This document shows, in pieces, positions 35,229-44,725 of a DNA stretch of 64,000 nt. The DNA comes from Methanoregula sp. PtaB.Bin085 (GTDB taxonomy: Archaea > Halobacteriota > Methanomicrobia > Methanomicrobiales > Methanospirillaceae), in assembly GCF_002067035.1 (NCBI RefSeq), contig NZ_MVQB01000027.1, positions 294,054-358,053 of the forward strand, in the 5' to 3' direction. Under the pieces are notes generated by a model. The model saw only the letters and a program-made list of their open reading frames with translations. It was not told the DNA's origin and made no database searches. A program made the translations under genes and the position numbers. Each line of letters starts with the position of its first letter. Position 1 is the first letter of the stretch.

Positions 35229-35774
35229 TCAGTAGTAATAACTGATCATATCCTGTTTCTGCTCTTTCTTCTTCCGGTCAAGGAAGGCAAAGACGTTCTC
35301 GTGCGGGACGCCCTCGATAAGCATATCGATGGCCGCCCGGGCCGTCTTGAGCTGTTCGGGGTACCCGATCAGGGCAACAGTCTTGCCGAAGACCGAGATC
35401 TCGACATCGGTCATATCCTCGATCTGTTCGCGGGCCCTCCCGTCCTTGCCGATGATTCTTCCCCTGAGGCGGTCAAGTTGCCGGGGACCATCCGCCATCA
35501 CCGAGAGATCGATGACGTCAAGGAGCAGGTCCTCATCCTCGATCATCTCGAACGCCCGCTCGGGTGAAAATCCCCGGTTGATGGCATTCACGATCTCGAC
35601 AGCGCGGAGCAGCGGGATCGTGTTGTCGTCCGCGGCCTCGATCTTCACAAGGCCTTCCTTGCTGTCGACAGTGATTGTCGTATGCGTCTTTGTTTCGAGC
35701 TCTTTTTTGGTTGCCCCGCCCTTTCCTATCAGGACACCGACCCTGCTTCCTGCAATCTTGACTTCCTGTAACAT
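35229..35774 (-). CDS. KH-domain RNA-binding protein (Pno1/Dim2-like)
   Basis: A 181-residue protein with two KH domains, each with a glycine loop: IGKGGATKKEL (about residues 15-25) and IIGKDGRAREQIE. The order and length match archaeal Pno1/Dim2-like proteins, which act with RIO kinase and Nob1 in 3'-end maturation of 16S rRNA. ATG 35774 is chosen over 35825; it has a GGGAGAG ribosome site. It lies downstream of the RIO1 gene, so the two are probably an operon for small-subunit maturation. Confidence 0.85.
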   Translation of the reverse strand: MLQEVKIAGSRVGVLIGKGGATKKELETKTHTTITVDSKEGLVKIEAADDNTIPLLRAVEIVNAINRGFSPERAFEMIEDEDLLLDVIDLSVMADGPRQLDRLRGRIIGKDGRAREQIEDMTDVEISVFGKTVALIGYPEQLKTARAAIDMLIEGVPHENVFAFLDRKKKEQKQDMISYYY

Positions 35775-35852
35775 GACGGTTCTCTCCCGGGTTTTCTGGC
35801 TATGCGGATCCTGGTGCATCGACAATAATTCTCATTCTCAGGTCCTCTGATA

Positions 35853-36641
35853 TCATGGTTCAGCAGTATCAAGCCCTGTTATGGCATTGAAGATCCCGAC
35901 ATCGCTCCGGACATCACAGCGGCTCCTGAAAAACCGGTTGATGTTCCGGATATCCCGCATCAGGAACGGGAGGGCGCGGGGGTGATCGCGGGTAACAGAC
36001 TGGCCCATGTCAATGATATATGGTTTGTCGCCGTACAATATATTGAACTCGCTCAGGTCCGCATGAACCAGCTCTGCCTTCTTATACAGCGTTTCAATGA
36101 TCGTCAGGATTTGTGAGTAGGTTTCCTCCGGGCTCTCCAGCTCCACGTTGCGGAGCTGGGGATACGGGACGTCGCCCTCGCCGATGAATGACATGATCAG
36201 GATATTCCGGTCCCAGACCAGCGGTTCGGGAACCGCGACCCCGGCATCCCTGGCACGGACAAGATTCGAAAACTCCTTTTTCGTCCAGGCAAATATGAGC
36301 TCCTTTTTTACCTTCTTAACCCCGGAGAACCTTCGGTCGCCCACGATATACGAGCTCATGGTCGTGAAATTCGCCGTCCGGATCCGGTAGATCTTGATTG
36401 CAATGCCGGCCCCGTCGCGTTCGCCGTAAAAGACATTTGCCTCCTTGCCGGTGCTGATGGATCCCCCTATGACCGAGATCCATTTCTTGTGCACGAGCTT
36501 GTAGAGCGCGAGGAGCGTGACATCATCAAAGACGTCCTCCCGGACCTTGAACTGGTTGGCATCCTTGATCCGGATCCCCATCTCTTCAAGGCGCTGGTCG
36601 AACCGGTCCACCTTTTTATCAAGCTCTTTTCCGGAACTCAC
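35853..36641 (-). CDS. RIO1-type serine/threonine kinase
   Basis: A 262-residue atypical kinase. The nucleotide loop is STGKEANVFYGERDG (with the conserved STGKEA), the catalytic loop LVHADLSEFNILYG, and the metal site IDMGQSV. All catalytic residues are present. RIO1 releases late 40S-type pre-ribosome factors in archaea and eukaryotes. Start is GTG 36641. It sits between tyrS and the KH protein gene. Confidence 0.9.
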   Translation of the reverse strand: MSSGKELDKKVDRFDQRLEEMGIRIKDANQFKVREDVFDDVTLLALYKLVHKKWISVIGGSISTGKEANVFYGERDGAGIAIKIYRIRTANFTTMSSYIVGDRRFSGVKKVKKELIFAWTKKEFSNLVRARDAGVAVPEPLVWDRNILIMSFIGEGDVPYPQLRNVELESPEETYSQILTIIETLYKKAELVHADLSEFNILYGDKPYIIDMGQSVTRDHPRALPFLMRDIRNINRFFRSRCDVRSDVGIFNAITGLDTAEP

Positions 36642-36668
36642 GGGAGGGTCACCAAGGTCTCCTGCCGT

Positions 36669-37610
36669 TCACCGGATATGGTCCCGGACCGGCGCAAGGA
36701 TTTCGATAAGCGATTCCCCGCAGGCCTTCTTGAGGTCCATCGGGTGCACTTCACCGTTGCCATATGCAGATTCGAGATCGGCATAGGACGCAAAGCTCCG
36801 GTCGCCGCCGAACTTCTCCGGACGTCTGATCGTGATCTCCGGCATGCGGGGGAAGATGTGGTGCTGGAAGATCTGGAGGATCGGGTTTTCTGCGATCTCC
36901 GGCGGGCAGAACGCCTTCTGCAACTTCTTTCTGATATTATCCCCGCTGTCCGCAACAGAGATGTAGTTCCCCTGCGAGGAGGACATCTTCTTGCCATCCA
37001 GTCCGTTGAGGATAGGCGTGTGGATGCAGACAGGTGCCGGGTAATGAAAGTTGATCAGGTGTTCGCGTGCGAGCATATGGATCTTGCGCTGGTCGATGCC
37101 GCCGACTGCCGCGTCAACGCCGAGCATTGCAATGTCAGCAGCCTGCATGAGGGGGTAGATCATCTGGGAGACTGTGGGGTGGTCCATCTGCCGGCCGACC
37201 TCATCCATGCTGCGCTGCGCACGGTTCAGGGTCACCTGCTGGGAGAGCTGGAGAACAAGGAGCTGGTACTCCCGGCTGAGCTGGAGTTCAGAGCCAAGCA
37301 CGTACCGGACATTTTTCAGGCCGAGACCTTCAAAACACTTCCGGTTGTATTCCGCAAGTTCCCGGACTTTTTCCATGGTCCCCTTCCGGTTCAGGAATGC
37401 GTGGAGATCGGCAAGCAGCACCGTGACCTCGAATCCTGCAGCCTGGAGATCGACAAGTTTGTTGATCGTGACAAGGTGGCCGAGATGGATCTCGCCGCTC
37501 GGCTCGTACCCGGCATAGACCCGCTTTACGGGCTTTGAAAGAAGTGCCCGGAGGTCGTCGTCCGTGACGATTTCGACAGTGTTCCGGGTGACACGTTCGT
37601 ATGCGTCCAT
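36669..37610 (-). CDS. tyrS: tyrosyl-tRNA synthetase, archaeal type
   Basis: A 313-residue class I synthetase of the short archaeal and eukaryotic form with no C-terminal S4 domain. The HIGH-like motif is SGEIHLGHL; the KMSKS-like loop is KKMSSSQGN; the tyrosine pocket shows YAGYEPSGEIHL and the QxxxD motif QAADIAMLGVDAAVGG. It precedes rio1 by 27 bases, linking translation and ribosome assembly genes. Start ATG 37610. Confidence 0.95.
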   Translation of the reverse strand: MDAYERVTRNTVEIVTDDDLRALLSKPVKRVYAGYEPSGEIHLGHLVTINKLVDLQAAGFEVTVLLADLHAFLNRKGTMEKVRELAEYNRKCFEGLGLKNVRYVLGSELQLSREYQLLVLQLSQQVTLNRAQRSMDEVGRQMDHPTVSQMIYPLMQAADIAMLGVDAAVGGIDQRKIHMLAREHLINFHYPAPVCIHTPILNGLDGKKMSSSQGNYISVADSGDNIRKKLQKAFCPPEIAENPILQIFQHHIFPRMPEITIRRPEKFGGDRSFASYADLESAYGNGEVHPMDLKKACGESLIEILAPVRDHIR

Positions 37611-37748
37611 CAGAAAGAATGGGTTATGCCGGGAATTAATGGTTATTCCGGGTGGATCAGGCCGGGGGGTCGGCCGGGAAAAAAGGATCCTGTCCCTCCG
37701 CTGCCCCGTGGCATCGGCAGGGAATACACTCCCCGGTTCCGTGTATTC

Positions 37749-38780
37749 TCAGTGGGAGTTCTGTATCGTTTTGAAGTGTAACGCTGCGTTTGTCGCTGCG
37801 ATGGACTTTGCTGCATCCTTCTCTGCGCCCATCATGGCCCGGATCGCGTCGATGTTCTCAACAACGACATCGGCCTCCTGGTGGATGGCCTGGAAGAAGC
37901 AGAGCTCGTTTTTGTTCGCGTAGATCGAATCCTCGAAGATGCAGTTTTCCCAGAGATCGGAACGCTGCCGGCCGAGGTCCATGGCGAACTCCTTAAGCTC
38001 CGCGGTGCTCTTGAGGCCTGCGGCCTTTTTAATCAGGCCGAGGCGGGGGTGGGCGTTGATGAGCTCGATGACCCGTTCTTTTGTCACCGGTTTCTTCGTG
38101 GTCATCTGGATCGCGTGCATGTGCATCATCGTGGTGGGGACGATCATGGCCATGGTGGTGATGGAGATATGCGGGAGGACCGAAAGGACATCCGGGCCGT
38201 GGTGGCTTGGCACGCTTACGGGATCCAGTACGATGGCATCGATTGGGCCCTTCTTGATCTCGCCCGGATCGGAGCCTCGGCGGACCATGATGGCGTGGAC
38301 ATGGGTGACGCCATATTCCCTGTCAATCTCGTGGATGATCCGGCAGAGGCCTGTGGTGTTGCAGGAGACTACCCGCACGAACTGCCGCCCGATCGCGTCC
38401 TTGTAGTTGCAGGACGAGTTGAAGGAGAACCCGGCCACTTCGTGCTCTTCCCCGCCCTGCCAGAGCGCCTTCTTCCCCAGCTTCTCGTACAGCGGCTTGT
38501 TGGTGGCTCCCACATCGCCGGGCGTTGCATCGACTATAACATCCGCCGCCTTGCACATATCCTCGACACTGCCGGCAACCTTCAGACCAACCTTCTCAAA
38601 CGCCGCCTTTTTGGAGAGATCCGCGATATACAGGGGGAATCCCCGCTGCTTTGCAACGAACGCTTCGGCATTGGGGCGTGTCTTGGAGACTCCGATCACC
38701 TTCATGTCCTTCTGAGCAGCCACGGCATCGGCAACGCGCTTGCCGATGGTCCCGTACCCGTTAATGGCAACCTTGATCAT
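37749..38780 (-). CDS. gap: glyceraldehyde-3-phosphate dehydrogenase, archaeal type II
   Basis: A 343-residue phosphorylating GAPDH. The start is ATG 38780, which gives MIKVAINGYGTIGKRVADAV (Rossmann loop GYGTIGKR); the frame continues upstream but without family similarity. The catalytic Cys is in VVSCNTTGLCRI, and the His in MVRRGSDPGEIKKGP region follows. In methanogens it works mainly in gluconeogenesis. It stands alone in this window. Confidence 0.94.
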   Translation of the reverse strand: MIKVAINGYGTIGKRVADAVAAQKDMKVIGVSKTRPNAEAFVAKQRGFPLYIADLSKKAAFEKVGLKVAGSVEDMCKAADVIVDATPGDVGATNKPLYEKLGKKALWQGGEEHEVAGFSFNSSCNYKDAIGRQFVRVVSCNTTGLCRIIHEIDREYGVTHVHAIMVRRGSDPGEIKKGPIDAIVLDPVSVPSHHGPDVLSVLPHISITTMAMIVPTTMMHMHAIQMTTKKPVTKERVIELINAHPRLGLIKKAAGLKSTAELKEFAMDLGRQRSDLWENCIFEDSIYANKNELCFFQAIHQEADVVVENIDAIRAMMGAEKDAAKSIAATNAALHFKTIQNSH

Positions 38781-38933
38781 ACAATCGTACATTGCGCCGG
38801 AATGGAAAAAGCTATGTGGTTTGCCTGCACGGAATAACCGGTGCCCGGCCGGCCGGTTTTGCCGGAATGCCTTCAAATGAGCCGGATTCCAGCGGCAAAT
38901 ATTTAAAGGCAACTTGGAAATAACTTCAATAAT

Positions 38934-39650
38934 ATGGAACTCCCGAAATTCGTCCTTTCAGAAACACCTGTCCAGTGGTGGCAGATTTTCTTAATCGGGG
39001 TCATTATTTTCATTTCCGGTATCGATGCATTTGTCTGGACAGACAAATTCATCAACATCCTTCTCACGCTCTTCGGCATCCTTGCACTGGCGGTCGGGCT
39101 TATCATGATCGCATTCGCGTTCGCGGTGAAACAGGAGCTCATCTACCGGTTCCCGATCTTTTTTACCGGGCTGATCTCGCTGATCGTTGCCGGGATCGCA
39201 ATCCTGTTCCCGGGATTTCTGACATCCAGGTTCATCGTCATCATGGCGATCCTTGCCATCATCAACAGCGTGCTCCTGATCATTGTCGGCTGTTCACTCT
39301 CCGATGAATGCAAGACCAACCTTGCCATCGTCCTGTGCGGCATGGTGACCCTTTTCTTAAGCTTCCTGATTGCGCTGTTTCCCACCCTCACCGCACCGAT
39401 GCTCGTGAAGATCTGGGGCATGTACGCCATGGTTGTCGGAGGAATCAGCATCGTGGCCGGCATCCAGCTGAAACGAAGTGTCTGTTTCCGGGAAAAAAAA
39501 AGGCTTACCCGGGTAACGTGCAGATCGCTCTCCCCGTATTTTATTTACTCAGAAGAGCGGATAACCCTGAAAAGCCGGATACCCCGTTGTCGGGGAGGTG
39601 CCTGGAAAAGAGGCGTTATTCGCAATCGTCTGCTGATCTTAATCCCTTGA
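38934..39650 (+). CDS. DUF308/HdeD-like membrane protein with odd C-terminal tail
   Basis: A 238-residue frame. Residues 1-178 hold six membrane helices in the paired pattern of HdeD (DUF308), ending with GIQLKRS, the usual family end. The last 60 residues are Arg/Lys-rich, have no similarity to the family and poor codon quality. A run of nine A at 39493-39501 sits there and could mark a frameshift; in the +2 frame the sequence would stop soon after. The annotated end overlaps the convergent tsr3 by 12 bases. HdeD in bacteria helps acid stress; function here is unknown. Confidence 0.7.
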   Translation: MELPKFVLSETPVQWWQIFLIGVIIFISGIDAFVWTDKFINILLTLFGILALAVGLIMIAFAFAVKQELIYRFPIFFTGLISLIVAGIAILFPGFLTSRFIVIMAILAIINSVLLIIVGCSLSDECKTNLAIVLCGMVTLFLSFLIALFPTLTAPMLVKIWGMYAMVVGGISIVAGIQLKRSVCFREKKRLTRVTCRSLSPYFIYSEERITLKSRIPRCRGGAWKRGVIRNRLLILIP

Positions 39651-40148
39651 TTCGGGATCGAGATACAGGGCCTGGATCTTCACGACTTCCGTGCTGTCTT
39701 TTGCGCCGGCATAGAGATCGAGAGGTTCCCGGTTGACCTCGATGAACCGGATCCCCCAGTTCACTTTCGACAGGATCGTCCGGGCCTGCTCTTTCTCGCC
39801 CATGATGTACAGTGCGGCTGCCAGTGCCTCGACCGATGAGAGCCTGCAGGGCCTGCCGAAGTTGACCGGGTTTGCCGCCATCAGGAAGGGCAGCGCCCTG
39901 CGGATACGCCAGGAGCTTATCGCGCCGGTGTCCAGCACCTCCCACGAGCAGTCGAGAGCAGTAATGGATTTGACGTGCCGGTCGGCCGGGGACAGTGCCT
40001 GTTCGGCAGTTGGATCGAGGAGCAGGGTGTTCCGGGGGATCCGGGGAATTTTTGTAAAAATGGTCAGGAGCCCCGCCTTTTCCAGTTTTTTTACCGTGCA
40101 TTTCCGGGGATCGCACGTATTGTCCCGGTATGCGTACAGGGGGATCAT
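39639..40148 (-). CDS. tsr3: 16S rRNA aminocarboxypropyltransferase Tsr3
   Basis: A 169-residue protein. Clear Tsr3 motifs: DNTCDPRKCTVKKL near the start, LDPTAEQALSPADR, ALDCSWEVL, ALPFLMAANPVNFGRPCRLS and VEALAAALYIMGEKEQA. Tsr3 transfers the aminocarboxypropyl group of SAM to m1-pseudouridine 1191 (yeast numbering) in small-subunit rRNA. It is divergent from the fusion gene at 40179, with 30 bases between. Confidence 0.92.
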   Translation of the reverse strand: MIPLYAYRDNTCDPRKCTVKKLEKAGLLTIFTKIPRIPRNTLLLDPTAEQALSPADRHVKSITALDCSWEVLDTGAISSWRIRRALPFLMAANPVNFGRPCRLSSVEALAAALYIMGEKEQARTILSKVNWGIRFIEVNREPLDLYAGAKDSTEVVKIQALYLDPESRD

Positions 40149-40178
40149 TGATCATCTGTGCGTGCACACACTGTATCA

Positions 40179-41036
40179 ATGTACGTGCTCTGCAGCCCCT
40201 GCGTGCTCAATCCCGCCCTTCGTGCCGAGGGCATAACACGGCAATCCGATCTGGATCTTTTTCGGCAGGTTATCGCACGGTGCGACAGGTTCGGGATCGG
40301 GATCGTCCCGCTCCCCTGCCCTGAGACGCTGTATCTCGGCCAGGAACGGAAGCCCGGTACGTTTCTCGAACGGCTCAATACCCCGGCATTCATGCGTCTC
40401 ATGGATCGGCTGGATGAGGGAGTGAACGACATCATCCGCGAGCGCGGCCCCCCGCTCTGCATCATCGGCGTCAACTCGTCGCCTACCTGCGGCGTGACCA
40501 GCACGTATTACGGCGAAGAAGCCGGCAGGCCCGCGAAGCGGGAGGGGCGGGGCGTGTTCCTCTCGCGGCTCCCGGAAATCCCTGCGTTCGATGTTGCAGT
40601 GTTTGCCCGGTACCGGGTCTACCTTGCGGCGCCGCTCTTCTCGGAAGCGGAACGTTCGTTCAACGCGTCTGTCGCGAGGACCCTGGGCAGCCACCTGTTC
40701 GATGTCCACCTGCCGCAGGAGACTGGCGATGATTGCGATACAAGGGACATCCGGGAGCAGGAGCGGCTCTTTTCCGTAAACAAAACAGCACTGGATACCA
40801 GCGATTTCATCGTCGCCATCATCGACGGGGCGGATGCGGACTCCGGCACCGCGTGGGAGATGGGGTACGCGTTTGCCCGGGGAAAACCGGTCATTGCCCT
40901 GCGCACGGATTTCCGGCGCGTCGGCCATCACGAGCAGGTGAACCTGATGCTCGAGCAGTCCGCAAAGGTCGTGGGAAGCGTCAAGGAAGTCCTGGCGGCG
41001 CTGAACTCCCCGTGCCTGAAGACCGAATCCCGGTGA
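40179..41036 (+). CDS. TudS-related domain fused to nucleoside 2-deoxyribosyltransferase
   Basis: A 285-residue protein starting at ATG 40179 (YVLCSPCVLNPALRA). Residues 1-140 resemble the TudS-related desulfidase family: early SPCVLN Cys, LPCPETLYLGQERKPG, and IIGVNSSPTCGVTSTYYG. From about 146 there is a nucleoside 2-deoxyribosyltransferase domain: RYRVYLAAPLFSEAERSFN, SDFIVAIIDGADADSGTAWEMGYA and the basic FRRVGHHEQ. The fused activities suggest processing of a thiolated base or nucleoside: desulfuration and transfer or hydrolysis at the same molecule. The pairing is known to me only as separate families. Confidence 0.8.
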   Translation: MYVLCSPCVLNPALRAEGITRQSDLDLFRQVIARCDRFGIGIVPLPCPETLYLGQERKPGTFLERLNTPAFMRLMDRLDEGVNDIIRERGPPLCIIGVNSSPTCGVTSTYYGEEAGRPAKREGRGVFLSRLPEIPAFDVAVFARYRVYLAAPLFSEAERSFNASVARTLGSHLFDVHLPQETGDDCDTRDIREQERLFSVNKTALDTSDFIVAIIDGADADSGTAWEMGYAFARGKPVIALRTDFRRVGHHEQVNLMLEQSAKVVGSVKEVLAALNSPCLKTESR

Positions 41037-41768
41037 TCATCCGGAGTACGGGACTGCCGGTTTTTTATCTGTAAATTTCATGCCCGGGAAAACTCTGGAT
41101 TCTTTTGATTTTTTTCCCCTGGCTGCTGAATAAACCGGAAACTTTTGCAGATGGATGCGATCAAGGGGCATCCCTGAACATACTCCACCGGACCGTTATG
41201 CCCTGTTGCAGTCCGACTGAGGGGAGCTTTCGCTGTCCAACAGGGACTATTAGGGCACTTTTTACATCCGGCGTGAAAAACCAGAACGGGGCCCGATACG
41301 GACCCGGAAAAAGTGAATTCGCAACACTTTTCTGCGAATTCGTCACATTTTCGGGGCGCCTCAAAAGCATGGCAATCCGGGACCGGACCAAAATCGCCAG
41401 AAAAATGCCCCGATTGACAAAAGGAGCCCGAATCAAAAAAACCGGTAAAATCAGGTACACGGACTCTCCCGGGGAAAAAGGCCACCCGTATGGTATGAGG
41501 TCAGCAGATTCGTGACCGCAGGTATGCTCAGGGACCTCTCCTGAATCCGGGGATCCATTACCCTTGAAAGAAATATCATCCCGGAATGTTTCGAATGAAA
41601 CATCGTATGGAAACGGGTAGCACAGGCCGAATCGTGCTGCAGTTCCATGGCTGGACAACCCTGCCCGGCCAATTCTGAAAAAATGGTAAAAAAAATTCAA
41701 AAAATCCCGCTCTCCCGCCGGGATCCGGAAACGTAATAACCTATATCAGAATATTCACGAAATAGTAA
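41037..41768. other. 730-base region without a credible gene
   Basis: Open frames on both strands exist but are short, poor in codon quality and unlike any family I know. The sequence has a hairpin at 41315-41341 (listed separately) and a GC-poor end near 41690-41768 that probably carries the promoter of the glycosyltransferase gene. It may be a decayed gene or a dispersed non-coding repeat. Confidence 0.5.
41315..41341. repeat. hairpin with 9-base perfect arms
   Basis: GAATTCGCA (41315-41323), 9-base loop, TGCGAATTC (41333-41341). It lies in the middle of the gene-free region and is not followed by a T run, so it is not an obvious terminator. Confidence 0.5.
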
Positions 41769-43319
41769 ATGATTGCGATGGGAAAGAAACGCGAGGACCG
41801 GGCAAAGGGGAGAAAAACACACGTTGATCGTGAATGTGATCTTGATGGCGACTTCAAAAACCCGGTCCGGTCTTTCCGGGACCTGAATGCCGGAAATGTA
41901 AAGGAAGCCCTCCTTGGCAGCCGGTACATCCAGCTCCTCCTTTCCCTTACCCTTATCGGCGCCATCCTCCGGTTCTACAATCTCGGGTATAATTCCCTCT
42001 GGCTTGACGAGGCCTCGACCCTCACGTTTGCTGTCAAATCCATCCCCGATATCTGGCAGGCCACAACGGCAGGAGAGTTCAATCCCCCGCTTTTCTACTG
42101 GGCCGAACACCTGATGCTGACCTTCGGGAACTCCGAATTCGTCCTGCGGTTCATCCCGGCCCTCCTCGGCGTCCTGACCATCCCGCTCATCTACCTGGCA
42201 GGGAAGGAATTCATGGACCGGAACACCGGGATTATCGCAGCAGCAGCGTTCGCATTCTCCCCGTTCCTGGTCTTTTACTCGCAGGAAGCCCGGGCATATG
42301 CCATGATGCTCTTCTTCATCGCCTTTGCCATGGTCTTTTATTTCCGGGCGCTGAAGAATGGCAGCATCACGGACTGGGCGCTGTTCGGCGTGCTCTCCGC
42401 GCTGGCGTTCTGGACCCACTTTTACGCCATGGTCATGATCGGGGCGCTCGTGCTGTACGCCCTGTACGAGCTCTTCCCGAAGATAAAAAGCGATGTCAGA
42501 TCGATACAGCCGCTGGCAGCCGCCTGTGGGATCTTCGCCCTCGTCTGCCTGCCGCTCATCATCGTGACAATCCAGCTCTTCTTCCGGCGATCCGCGTCCT
42601 CCCCGACCTTCGGGATCCAGGGACCGGCGCTCATCTTCGCGACGTTCGAACAGATCTCCTGCCTGAATACTGCGTATCCCGGCGCCGGGCTGACGATGAT
42701 CATATTCCTCCTCCTGTTTATTGCCGGTATTATCCAGGCAACACTCCTGGACATGAACAAGGGGGTCTTCCTTGCCTCTGTCACGATCCTGATGTTTGTC
42801 ATCAGCAACTTCCTGTCGTACCTGATCCCCATGCAGCCCCGCTACCTCATCTGCCTCTCGATCGTATTTTTCATTGCAGTCGCAATCTCGTACCGGATCC
42901 TGTGGTCGCTGGTGAGTTCCCCGGCGGTTGTGTACGGGCTCATCGCGCTCATGGTGATTCTCAATACCCCCGTTCTTGCAGGATATTATTCAGCATACAC
43001 CAAGGATGACTGGCGGGGATTTTCCGCAGGGCTGCAGAAGCAGACACAACCGGGTGATATCATAGCCGTCATTCCAGGGTACATCACCCAGCCGTTCGAT
43101 TACTACTACTCCAATGCCACGGACCAGACCATCGAGTACCCGGCAGATACCGCAGCAGATCTCAGGGCGATCAGTGCACTGAAAGGCAACAACACCCTGT
43201 TTGTTGTTGTTACCGGCGATATCCAGGCCGCAGACCCGGGTGGTGAAGCCATGCAGTGGCTGAAGGAGAATACCAAATCGCGGGGATCGATCACCGGGAT
43301 TTACCTCATGAGCGGCTGA
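41769..43319 (+). CDS. GT39-like glycosyltransferase, polytopic membrane protein
   Basis: A 516-residue protein with about ten or more membrane helices. The first extracytoplasmic loop has NSLWLDEASTL, the Asp-Glu pair of ArnT/PMT-type GT-C enzymes. FYSQEARAYAMMLF and a periplasm-facing C-terminal domain follow. These enzymes transfer sugar from a lipid-phosphate donor to protein or lipid outside the membrane. It opens the surface glycan region; the next gene is a DPM1-type synthase that would make such donors. An alternative start is ATG 41778. Confidence 0.88.
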   Translation: MIAMGKKREDRAKGRKTHVDRECDLDGDFKNPVRSFRDLNAGNVKEALLGSRYIQLLLSLTLIGAILRFYNLGYNSLWLDEASTLTFAVKSIPDIWQATTAGEFNPPLFYWAEHLMLTFGNSEFVLRFIPALLGVLTIPLIYLAGKEFMDRNTGIIAAAAFAFSPFLVFYSQEARAYAMMLFFIAFAMVFYFRALKNGSITDWALFGVLSALAFWTHFYAMVMIGALVLYALYELFPKIKSDVRSIQPLAAACGIFALVCLPLIIVTIQLFFRRSASSPTFGIQGPALIFATFEQISCLNTAYPGAGLTMIIFLLLFIAGIIQATLLDMNKGVFLASVTILMFVISNFLSYLIPMQPRYLICLSIVFFIAVAISYRILWSLVSSPAVVYGLIALMVILNTPVLAGYYSAYTKDDWRGFSAGLQKQTQPGDIIAVIPGYITQPFDYYYSNATDQTIEYPADTAADLRAISALKGNNTLFVVVTGDIQAADPGGEAMQWLKENTKSRGSITGIYLMSG

Positions 43320-43338
43320 GGCAGGAACACCGGGCACC

Positions 43339-44472
43339 ATGTACGACCTGACCGTCATCATACCGACATTCAATGAAGAGGCGAACATCCGCAACATCGT
43401 CATGGCGGTGGACGCGGTCTTCCACGAGCATGCGATCCACGGCCAGGTCCTTGTTGTCGATGACAACTCCTCTGATGGGACCATCGGCATCGTGCACGAG
43501 CTGAAGCGGCAGAAGGACAACGTGGACATCCTTGTCCGCACGGAGGATCACGGGTTATCCCAGTCCGTTGCGGACGGTTTTGTTCACGCGGCGTCTGAGG
43601 TTTTTATTGTCATCGATGCTGATTTCTCCCACCCGCCGGTGCTGATCCCCCGGATGTACGACGAGATCCGGAAAGGCAGCGACATTGTCATCGGCAGCCG
43701 GTACATGGAAGGGGGCGGGATAAAAAAATGGCCGCTCAAACGCCGGCTGATTTCTATCGGCGCCACATTCCTGGGCCGGCTCCTCTTCCCCGACATCACG
43801 GATCCGGTCAGCGGGTTCTTTGCCCTGAAAAAATCCGTGGTGGAGAAAGCGCCCCTCAAACCCCGGGGGTACAAGATCCTTCTTGAGGTGCTTGGCAAGG
43901 GCACGTGGGAGAAGGACCGGGAGATCCCCTTCGAGTTCGTCGACAGGGAGATCGGATCGAGCAAGCTGAAGATCAAAACCATCGTCGAGTATGCCCAGCA
44001 GGTCGTCGACATCAGCCTCTATTCGTTCATCCACCGGAACAATGCGGCATGGCGGGAATGGAAACGGGTGTTCAAGTTCGGGATCGTGGGCATCTCGGGG
44101 ATTGTCGTGAACCTCGCAATCCTGTACGTGCTTGTGGAATTTTTCAGCACGGAGATCCCGTTTTTAGGCCGGGATATCTACAAGGAGCTCGCAAGCGCTG
44201 TTGCAATCGAGATCTCCATCCTGAATAATTTTGTCTGGAACGATCTCTGGACGTTCTCCTCCTCCCCGGCCCGGAAATCCACCAGCCTGTGGCGCCGGCT
44301 GGTTGCCTTCAACGCAGTCTCGGTCGGCGGTGCAGTGATCAATCTTGGGATCTTCACGGTGCTGAACGGCTGGTTTGCCGTGTGGTACATGGCCGCCCAG
44401 TTCATCGGGATCCTGGTCGGGTTTTTCTGGAATTTCCTGGTCAACCGCCGGTTCACGTGGGGGCGGAAATAA
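43339..44472 (+). CDS. dolichol-phosphate hexosyltransferase (DPM1-like GT2) fused to GtrA domain
   Basis: A 377-residue two-part protein. The first 230 residues form a GT2 domain with VIIPTFNEEANI, VVDDNSSDGT, IDADFSHPP and the DPM1 pattern DPVSGFFALKKS. Then a GtrA domain with four helices: WKRVFKFGIVGISGIVVNL and ILNNFVWNDLWTF, ending in FFWNFLVNRRFTW. The first part makes dolichyl-phosphate sugar at the inner face; the GtrA part may flip it. It directly follows the GT39 gene and would feed it. Confidence 0.9.
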   Translation: MYDLTVIIPTFNEEANIRNIVMAVDAVFHEHAIHGQVLVVDDNSSDGTIGIVHELKRQKDNVDILVRTEDHGLSQSVADGFVHAASEVFIVIDADFSHPPVLIPRMYDEIRKGSDIVIGSRYMEGGGIKKWPLKRRLISIGATFLGRLLFPDITDPVSGFFALKKSVVEKAPLKPRGYKILLEVLGKGTWEKDREIPFEFVDREIGSSKLKIKTIVEYAQQVVDISLYSFIHRNNAAWREWKRVFKFGIVGISGIVVNLAILYVLVEFFSTEIPFLGRDIYKELASAVAIEISILNNFVWNDLWTFSSSPARKSTSLWRRLVAFNAVSVGGAVINLGIFTVLNGWFAVWYMAAQFIGILVGFFWNFLVNRRFTWGRK

Positions 44473-44725
44473 CCCCCGGATTGGCCAGGCCGGCCGATCC
44501 CCCGCCGGGACCGGGTGCGCCGCTCCAGCGAAATGCAGAGGCAAGGCAGGTGTCGTGACACCCGTTTTCCCGGCAGCGGACAGAAGGAAGTTCTCCGTAC
44601 CGGATCAGCATCGGCAACAAAGACAAATCTGGCCGGACCCCCCGGATGGTGGCATCCGCTCGTTTTCAGAACATTAATCATTCAAAAAAGGAGATTCTTC
44701 ACCAGCATTTTCTGAGGGTTCAGGT

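Noticed and set aside
41161..41700. A 179-residue open frame on the minus strand in the gene-free region
   Set aside because: Composition is not protein-like (rich in Phe, Arg and Ser without pattern) and no ribosome site precedes it.
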